Assembly: GCA_949282965.1 (NCBI GenBank)
Contig: CASDQW010000007.1
Location: 1 to 64,000, forward strand
DNA length: 64,000 nt
Direction of reading: 5' to 3'
From: an uncultured Lentisphaeria bacterium
Lineage (GTDB): Bacteria > Verrucomicrobiota > Lentisphaeria > Victivallales > Victivallaceae
Part shown: piece by piece, positions 58,923-64,000 of the stretch
Layout of the letters: the number at the start of each line of letters is the position of its first letter
Numbering within the stretch: the first letter of the stretch is position 1
Program-made: the position numbers and the translations under genes
Notes under the pieces: model-generated
Databases searched by the model: none
What the model was told of the DNA's origin: nothing
The model's input: only the letters and a program-made list of their open reading frames with translations

Positions 58923-60971
58923 ATGACTACCGAAGTAAAATCCAATTCCTGCCCGGCCTGCGCCGGCAAACATGATCATGCCCATCATGACCATGAACAT
59001 CATGATCACGTTCATGCGCATGAACATCACGACGGCTGCTGTGGGACGGCGGCCGAGACGAAAGGCTTCTGCCCCTGCGGGCATGACGCGCCCGGCGGAG
59101 TCGGACACGACCGCGCCATGGGCCGGGTGGCGTTCGCCCTGCTCGGCGGTATGCTGTGCGCCAATTCCTTCCTGCTGGACTGGCTGCTGCCGGAGCAGCA
59201 GTTTACGGCTATGTTCAGTGCGTTTCTTGGCGCGGTGGTGCTGGCGCTGCCGATCGTCGCCACGGCGGTCAAGGACCTGCTGAACGGCAAGGTTTATATG
59301 AACGAACTGGTGGCGCTGGCGATTTTGGCGGCGCTGGCCAGCGGGGATTTTCAGACGGCGGGGATTATTGCGTTTTTCCTGTTGCTGACCATTATCATTG
59401 AAACGCGGACTGCCAGCGGCGCACAGCGCTCCATCGAAGAGCTGATCAAGCTGACGCCGAACACCGCCCGGAGACTGGACGGCGACCGGGAAGTCGAAGT
59501 CGATGTGGTGGCCCTGCGGATCGGAGACATCATCCGGGTACGTCCCGGAGAGAATTTCCCGGTGGATGCGAGAATCGTGCGCGGGGAAAGCACCGTCAAC
59601 CAGGCCTCCATCACCGGGGAATCGCTGCCGGTGGACAAGGATGTGAACGATGAGGTTTATGCCGGGACGCAGAACCTGACCGGTCTGGTGGATCTGGAAG
59701 TGACCCGGGTCGGTGAAGACACCACGCTTGGCAAGGTGAAGGAAATGATTCTCGCGGCGGAAGGGAGCCGTCCCCCGGTGGTGCGGATCATCGACCGTTA
59801 TGCGGGGTATTACACGCCGACCGTGCTGATGCTGGCGGGGGTTACCTGGTGCTTCACGACCGATATGGACCGGGTGATCACGCTGATGGTGATCGCCTGC
59901 CCGTGTGCGGTGGTGCTGGCCACCCCGACGGCGGTGGTGGCAGCCGTGGCGGCGGCGGCGCGTCTGGGGATTCTGATCAAGAACGTCAGCCACCTGGAGC
60001 TGGCGGCGCGGATTACCGCGTTTGTTTTCGACAAGACCGGGACTCTGACCGATGGGATTCTGTCGGTGGTGAAGCTCAATGCCTTTGCCGGCGTCACGCA
60101 GGCTGAATTGCTGAAGACCGCCGCTTCTGCGGAACGCTACAGCAACCACCCGACGGCGCTGGCGTTGCAGGCGTTGGCGCAGGAGGCCGGAATGCAGCTG
60201 GATTCTGCGGATGACTTTCAGGAAGTGCACGGCAAAGGGGTGCTGGCCCGGGTGGGCAGCGACCTGTGCCGGATCGGCCGGGCGAAGTGGATGGCGGAAC
60301 AGGGGATTGCGATTCCGGAGCATGAGGTTTCCGAACAGGAAGGCATGAGTGTGGTCTATGTGGCCCGCGGCGAACAGCTGTTGGGATGGATCGGCTTCAA
60401 GGATAAGCTGCGGCGGGAATCTGGCGCCATGATCGGCGATCTGCGGAAGCTGGGGGTTCGTTTCGTGGCGATGGTGACCGGGGACCGCGGTTCGGTGGCG
60501 GAAACGGTGGCGCAGCAGCTGCAGCTGGATGAATTCCGCAGCGAATGTCTGCCGGAAGGCAAGGTTGAGTTCGTCGAGGCGGTGAAGAAAAATGCCCGGG
60601 TCGCAGTGGTTGGGGACGGGGTGAACGACGCTCCGGCTCTGGCGGCCGGCGATCTCGGGATCGCCATGGGGGCGATCGGTAGTGACATTGCCATTAACAG
60701 TGCCTCTATTGCTTTGATGACGAACGACTTGCGTCGTATTCCGATGCTGGTTTATCTGTCGCGGAAATCGCGCTTGATCATCAACCAGAATCTGGTGTTC
60801 GGGATGCTGTTCGTCTTCGGCGGGATGGTTTTGTCGGTGTTCGGCTGGATGACGCCGATCTGGGCGGCGGTGCTGCACACGGGCAGTACGCTGATCATCA
60901 TCTTCAACAGTGCGCGTCTGGTGCGTACCGGAGAAGAATTGACATTGGAAGAAAAAGCGCCGGCCGAATAA
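58923..60971 (+). CDS. Heavy-metal P1B-type ATPase with His-rich N-terminus
   Basis: This 682-residue metal pump has no CxxC-type HMA domain; instead residues 15-40 are nearly all His, Asp and Glu (HDHAHHDHEHHDHVHAHEHH), ending HDGCC. All core motifs are present: ITGESLPVDKD (actuator), ACPCAVVLATPTA (metal-binding CPC), FDKTGTLTDG (phosphorylated Asp), SNHPTALA (HP locus) and GDGVNDAPALAAGD. In the last span the usual ZntA Asp is replaced by VLHTGSTLII. Zinc, cadmium or cobalt export fits the His-rich tail; copper is not excluded. It is in the SPFH operon, with GGAG near its start inside the preceding gene. Confidence 0.93.
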   Translation: MTTEVKSNSCPACAGKHDHAHHDHEHHDHVHAHEHHDGCCGTAAETKGFCPCGHDAPGGVGHDRAMGRVAFALLGGMLCANSFLLDWLLPEQQFTAMFSAFLGAVVLALPIVATAVKDLLNGKVYMNELVALAILAALASGDFQTAGIIAFFLLLTIIIETRTASGAQRSIEELIKLTPNTARRLDGDREVEVDVVALRIGDIIRVRPGENFPVDARIVRGESTVNQASITGESLPVDKDVNDEVYAGTQNLTGLVDLEVTRVGEDTTLGKVKEMILAAEGSRPPVVRIIDRYAGYYTPTVLMLAGVTWCFTTDMDRVITLMVIACPCAVVLATPTAVVAAVAAAARLGILIKNVSHLELAARITAFVFDKTGTLTDGILSVVKLNAFAGVTQAELLKTAASAERYSNHPTALALQALAQEAGMQLDSADDFQEVHGKGVLARVGSDLCRIGRAKWMAEQGIAIPEHEVSEQEGMSVVYVARGEQLLGWIGFKDKLRRESGAMIGDLRKLGVRFVAMVTGDRGSVAETVAQQLQLDEFRSECLPEGKVEFVEAVKKNARVAVVGDGVNDAPALAAGDLGIAMGAIGSDIAINSASIALMTNDLRRIPMLVYLSRKSRLIINQNLVFGMLFVFGGMVLSVFGWMTPIWAAVLHTGSTLIIIFNSARLVRTGEELTLEEKAPAE

Positions 60972-61004
60972 GGCGGTCGCATCAACGGAAGGAATTTTCA
61001 CGTA

Positions 61005-62189
61005 ATGGCGCAGCAGTCAACACCGGTGGTCAGCGCCGTCGGCCTGACCAAGGTTTTCCGGGATTTCTGGGGGCGTCCCAAAGCCAAGGCGGTCAATGAC
61101 GTTGACTTCGAAATCCACGAAGGAGAGGTTGTGGGGCTGCTCGGTCCCAACGGCTCGGGCAAGTCGACCACGGTCAAGATGATTCTTGGTTTGCTTTACC
61201 CCACCGGCGGTTCGCTGTCGGTGCTGGGGCGGTCTCCGCGCGCGGTGGAAACCAAGCGCGAGATCGGTTATCTGCCGGAAGAGTCGTATCTGTACAAATA
61301 CCTGACCGCGGAAGAGACGCTGGATTTCTTCGGGGCTCTGTTCAATCTGTCCAGGGCGGAACGGCGTCGCCGCATTGATCAGCTGCTGGAGATGGTCGGG
61401 ATGGCCCACGCCCGGCGGCGTCGGGTCGGGGAATTTTCCAAGGGGATGGCGCGCCGGATCGGTCTGGCGCAGGCGATGATCAACGACCCGGCATTTCTGA
61501 TTCTGGATGAACCGACTTCCGGGCTGGACCCGCTGGGGTGCAAGGAGGTCAAGGACCTGATCACCATGCTGAAAAAACGCGGCAAGACCGTGGTGATTAC
61601 CAGTCATCTGCTCAGTGATATTGAAGACATTTGCGACCGGGTGATCATTCTGTACGGCGGCCGGGTGCGTGCGACGGGGACTTTGCATGACCTGCTTACG
61701 GTCAACGACGAAAATCGGATCATCACTCCGGCGTTGCCGCCAGCGGTGATGACCCGGCTGGTGGCGCTGCTGCGGGAAAATCTTCATGGCGAAGAGTTCC
61801 GGATTGACCATCCGCGCCGGACGCTGGAGGAATTCTTCCTGGAGGTGATCAACCAGGCCAAGGCGGAAAGCATCGAAACCGCCGGGGTGGTTGGCGGCGG
61901 AAAGATTGCCGAATATCTTTCCGAAGAGGAAAAGTCGAATGCCGTGCTGGATGCCTTGATGAGCGAAAGTGCCGCGCCTGCCGCCGATACCGTTGAACCG
62001 GCGTCCGTGTCGGAACCGGCGGCACCGGAGCCGGCCGAACCGGTTCTGGATGAAAAACTGGCGGAATTGACTGGTGAAACCGCCGCTGCCGCACCGGAAG
62101 CAGAGGCGGCGGAAGAGGCGCAGAAGAAGCAGGAAGAACTCGATGCCGTCAATGCCAAACTCGATGATCTGCTGCGCGGCAGGAAGTAA
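61005..62189 (+). CDS. ABC transporter ATP-binding protein with acidic C-terminal extension
   Basis: The 394-residue ATPase has Walker A (LLGPNGSGKSTTVKMILGLL), Q-loop (GYLPEESYLYKYLTAEETL), signature-like FSKGMARRIGLAQAM, Walker B (FLILDEPTSGLDPLG) and the His switch (VVITSHLLSDI). It is closest in style to ABC-2 exporters. After residue 300 it carries a Pro/Ala/Glu-rich extension (VEPASVSEPAAPEPAEPV) and a short coiled end, not part of the ATPase fold. GGAAGGAA precedes the ATG, 33 bp after the P-type ATPase. It pairs with the permease downstream. Confidence 0.92.
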   Translation: MAQQSTPVVSAVGLTKVFRDFWGRPKAKAVNDVDFEIHEGEVVGLLGPNGSGKSTTVKMILGLLYPTGGSLSVLGRSPRAVETKREIGYLPEESYLYKYLTAEETLDFFGALFNLSRAERRRRIDQLLEMVGMAHARRRRVGEFSKGMARRIGLAQAMINDPAFLILDEPTSGLDPLGCKEVKDLITMLKKRGKTVVITSHLLSDIEDICDRVIILYGGRVRATGTLHDLLTVNDENRIITPALPPAVMTRLVALLRENLHGEEFRIDHPRRTLEEFFLEVINQAKAESIETAGVVGGGKIAEYLSEEEKSNAVLDALMSESAAPAADTVEPASVSEPAAPEPAEPVLDEKLAELTGETAAAAPEAEAAEEAQKKQEELDAVNAKLDDLLRGRK

Positions 62190-62228
62190 CGGGACGATCA
62201 GCCGGAAACAGAAGAAGAACGGAAAATT

Positions 62229-63659
62229 ATGAGAGCATTCGCCGCCATAGTGCACTTGACGTTCCGCAACGCGATGCGGTCGCATATTTTCCAGCTGCTG
62301 CTGGGATTGCTGCTGTTGTGCGTCGGATTGATTCCGACGACGATCAGCGGCGACGGAACGGCGACTGGGTTTATCCAGATTTCACTGCTGTACAGCTTGT
62401 CGGCGGTGATGCTGGTGTTGTCGCTGTCATCCGTGTGGCTGGGGTGTTACGTGATGACGCAGGATGTGGACAGTTATCAGCTTCACATGGTGATCACCAA
62501 GCCGGTGTCGCGGGTGACGATCTGGCTGGGGAAATTCAGTGGGATTTTGTTGATCAACACCATTTTGCTGATTTTTTCCACGACCATTATTTACTTCATT
62601 ATGCTGGCGAAGTTCTATCAGCAGGACTTTTCCAAGGAAGACCGGGCGCGTATTGAAAACGAAGTCATGGTCGGGCGCCGGGTGTTCTGGCCGGATCGCC
62701 CTGATCTCGACCAGATCGCGCGCAGCGCGCTGAGTGAAAAGCTCAAGGTGCTGGAGGCCCAGGGCAAGGAAATCGACCGTTCCCCGCAGGGACAGGAAAG
62801 GATGCTGGCCGAAACCAAACGGGAAATCCAGGCCCAGATGTCGGAGCTCAAACCGGGCCAGACCACGTACTGGACTTTTTCGAATATTCCCGCGGATTTG
62901 CAGCGGCCGCTTTACATGCGTTACCGGTTGTACATCGACAAGGTGGCAACCGAGGGGCAGCGGCTGACCCATGGTTTGTGGCAGATCGGCAAGCCGCGCA
63001 TCAACGAGGAGAGAGGTGCCAATGTATTTGAACAGGCACGGCGTCAGGATTATGATCTGCACATGTTCAATTTGAGCGAGATGCCGGAGCAGGTCAAGAG
63101 CGGCGATTTCCATGAAAAGGTTTTCCCGCCGGAATGGGGGATCGTTACGCCGGACGGGAAGGTGGTGCTTGGATATACGAACTTCGACCGGCAGAACGGG
63201 ACTCAGCACTTTCAGCCGGGAGACGGTCCCAAGATTCTGTTGCGGGTCAGCGGGTTTGCGGTCAACTACTTCCGGGCGGTGTTCGTTATTTTCCTGGAAC
63301 TGGTGATCCTGACCGGTCTGGGATGTGCGGCGGCGGCGTTTCTGACCATGCCGACGGCGATTTTCGTGGTGATTTCCTATCTGCTGTTCGGGAGTTTCGC
63401 CTCGTATATGGCTGAAACGAGTTATTTCGGCGGCGCGGCGGATTACATCGGCTACTATGTCGGAAAAATCCTGCTGCTGGTGGTGATTCCGATTCAGAAG
63501 TTCGAAGTCACCAATCTGGTGGCGAACGGCGAACTGGTGGAATTTTCTTTCATCTGGCGGCTGATCTTCGCGTATCTGCTGCTGCGGGCCTTGCCGCTGT
63601 TTTTGTTCGGTATTCTGATGTACCGGCGGCGTGAAATGGGGTTGATTATACGCAAATGA
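62229..63659 (+). CDS. ABC-2 type transporter permease
   Basis: The 476-residue membrane protein has three spans near the N-terminus (HIFQLLLGLLLLCVGLIPTT, LLYSLSAVMLVLSLSSVWLG, SGILLINTILLIFSTTIIYF), a large extracytoplasmic domain at about residues 140-340, and further C-terminal spans (AVFVIFLELVILTGLGCAAA, IFVVISYLLFGSFASYMA, LIFAYLLLRALPLFLFGILM). It is the partner of the preceding ATPase, 39 bp away. The big periplasmic insert is unlike simple drug exporters and could contact envelope proteins. The cargo is unknown. Its stop overlaps the next ATG. Confidence 0.88.
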   Translation: MRAFAAIVHLTFRNAMRSHIFQLLLGLLLLCVGLIPTTISGDGTATGFIQISLLYSLSAVMLVLSLSSVWLGCYVMTQDVDSYQLHMVITKPVSRVTIWLGKFSGILLINTILLIFSTTIIYFIMLAKFYQQDFSKEDRARIENEVMVGRRVFWPDRPDLDQIARSALSEKLKVLEAQGKEIDRSPQGQERMLAETKREIQAQMSELKPGQTTYWTFSNIPADLQRPLYMRYRLYIDKVATEGQRLTHGLWQIGKPRINEERGANVFEQARRQDYDLHMFNLSEMPEQVKSGDFHEKVFPPEWGIVTPDGKVVLGYTNFDRQNGTQHFQPGDGPKILLRVSGFAVNYFRAVFVIFLELVILTGLGCAAAAFLTMPTAIFVVISYLLFGSFASYMAETSYFGGAADYIGYYVGKILLLVVIPIQKFEVTNLVANGELVEFSFIWRLIFAYLLLRALPLFLFGILMYRRREMGLIIRK

Positions 63660-64000
63660 ATCGATTCAGAACACTTGTCATGTATTGTTCGCTCCTGCTG
63701 GTGACGCTGGTGCTGATTTTCGGGATATCCCGGGTGGAGAAGCAGCTGGACGGCATGGTGCGGGAGAATCATCTGCGTTTTACCGGCCAGATCAAGAATG
63801 CCCCGCCGCTGGTGGCATTCACCACGGTGGCGCTGGGCAGCTTCCGGGGGCTGATCGCGGACTTGCTCTGGTTCCGTGCGGGAGGATTGCAGGAGAAGGG
63901 CAACTACTTTGAAATGGTGCAGCTGGCCCGCTGGATCACGGATTTGCAACCGACCTTTTCCGGGGCGACGGCGTATCTGGCGTGGAACATGGCGTATAAC
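63656..64000 (+). CDS. Membrane-anchored protein, N-terminal part (runs off window)
   Basis: The first 115 residues are present. An N-terminal span (VMYCSLLLVTLVLIFGI) is followed by a helical region with LGSFRGLIADLLWFRAGGLQ, YFEMVQLARWITDLQP and TAYLAWNMAYN. This pattern is shared with TPR-like envelope proteins of PVC bacteria that follow ABC-2 permeases, as far as I recall. The ATG overlaps the permease stop, so it belongs to the same operon. The C-terminus is outside the window. Confidence 0.7.
   Translation, partial: MNRFRTLVMYCSLLLVTLVLIFGISRVEKQLDGMVRENHLRFTGQIKNAPPLVAFTTVALGSFRGLIADLLWFRAGGLQEKGNYFEMVQLARWITDLQPTFSGATAYLAWNMAYN

Noticed and set aside
57588-61001. Open frame of 1137 codons on the minus strand
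   Set aside because: It is antisense to SPFH and P-type ATPase genes with strong family motifs; composition is that of a shadow frame.
1-64000. CRISPR arrays, rRNA operons, insertion sequences and prophage genes
   Set aside because: No evenly spaced repeats, rRNA sequence, transposase or phage structural pattern was seen anywhere in the window.

Overview
This 64 kb window is GC-rich chromosomal DNA, densely packed with protein genes in short operons; start and stop codons often overlap as ATGA. The gene set suggests a heterotrophic Gram-negative bacterium of the PVC superphylum, most like gut Lentisphaerota (Victivallis-type). This is inferred from a type III glutamine synthetase, a UroD-like/DUF1961/SGNH/Gfo-Idh sugar locus, a very large heparinase-like protein, GH4, LptF/G, lipoproteins, MurE with a meso-DAP motif, and a triple HflK/HflC-like cluster. 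No rRNA, CRISPR array, insertion sequence or prophage was seen.

Layout. 1-4081 (+): the tail of an upstream gene, then a four-gene operon that looks like glycan or glycoside catabolism. 4119-7077 (-): murE and an unusual purF-family gene. 7308-8375: a BtuF-like periplasmic receptor and a convergent 58-residue protein. 8760-14261 (+): glnN, rnhC, a Fur-family regulator, apgM, trmB. 14262-15573: a gene-poor, AT-richer patch with two small genes, ending at an initiator tRNA. 15723-19472 (-): rlmH, mnmA, argH, a DciA-like gene and a small secreted or membrane protein, whose 5' leader folds into stacked hairpins. 19671-20256 (+): ilvN behind a possible leader peptide. 20355-27612: a 1488-residue heparinase-like protein, its probable GntR-type regulator, and a divergent GH4 glycosidase. 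27680-32621: mfd, a sigma-70 factor and rpsU (bS21). 32950-36100 (-): a TsaC/Sua5 gene, a sodium:solute symporter and an FAH-family enzyme. 36354-40225 (+): a lipoprotein, recR, a multi-spanning membrane protein and an AmpG-like permease. 40263-47137 (-): a degraded protease-like PDZ protein, an active HtrA, a DA1-like zinc metallopeptidase, an aldo/keto reductase and an SGNH hydrolase. 47236-49850 (+): an HD phosphohydrolase, a zinc-ribbon membrane protein, a C39-like lipoprotein without the usual Cys, and a GIN-domain protein. 49862-52675 (-): pgl and zwf (oxidative pentose phosphate pathway) and a NifX-like protein. 52900-54651 (+): an LptF/G permease and an AMMECR1-domain protein.

The most unusual region is 54850 to the right edge. 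One tightly spaced operon encodes three SPFH proteins (one with about six or seven N-terminal membrane spans), a His-rich P1B-type metal ATPase, an ABC ATPase, its ABC-2 permease, and the start of a further membrane-anchored protein. It reads as a membrane-microdomain/protease-modulator module joined to two transport systems.

Promoters and terminators were called by eye. Promoters with near-consensus -35 and -10 boxes and 16-17 bp spacers were found for the initiator tRNA, the GntR-type regulator, the leader-bearing gene at 19472, the NifX-like gene, the FAH gene, lptF/G and the SPFH operon.
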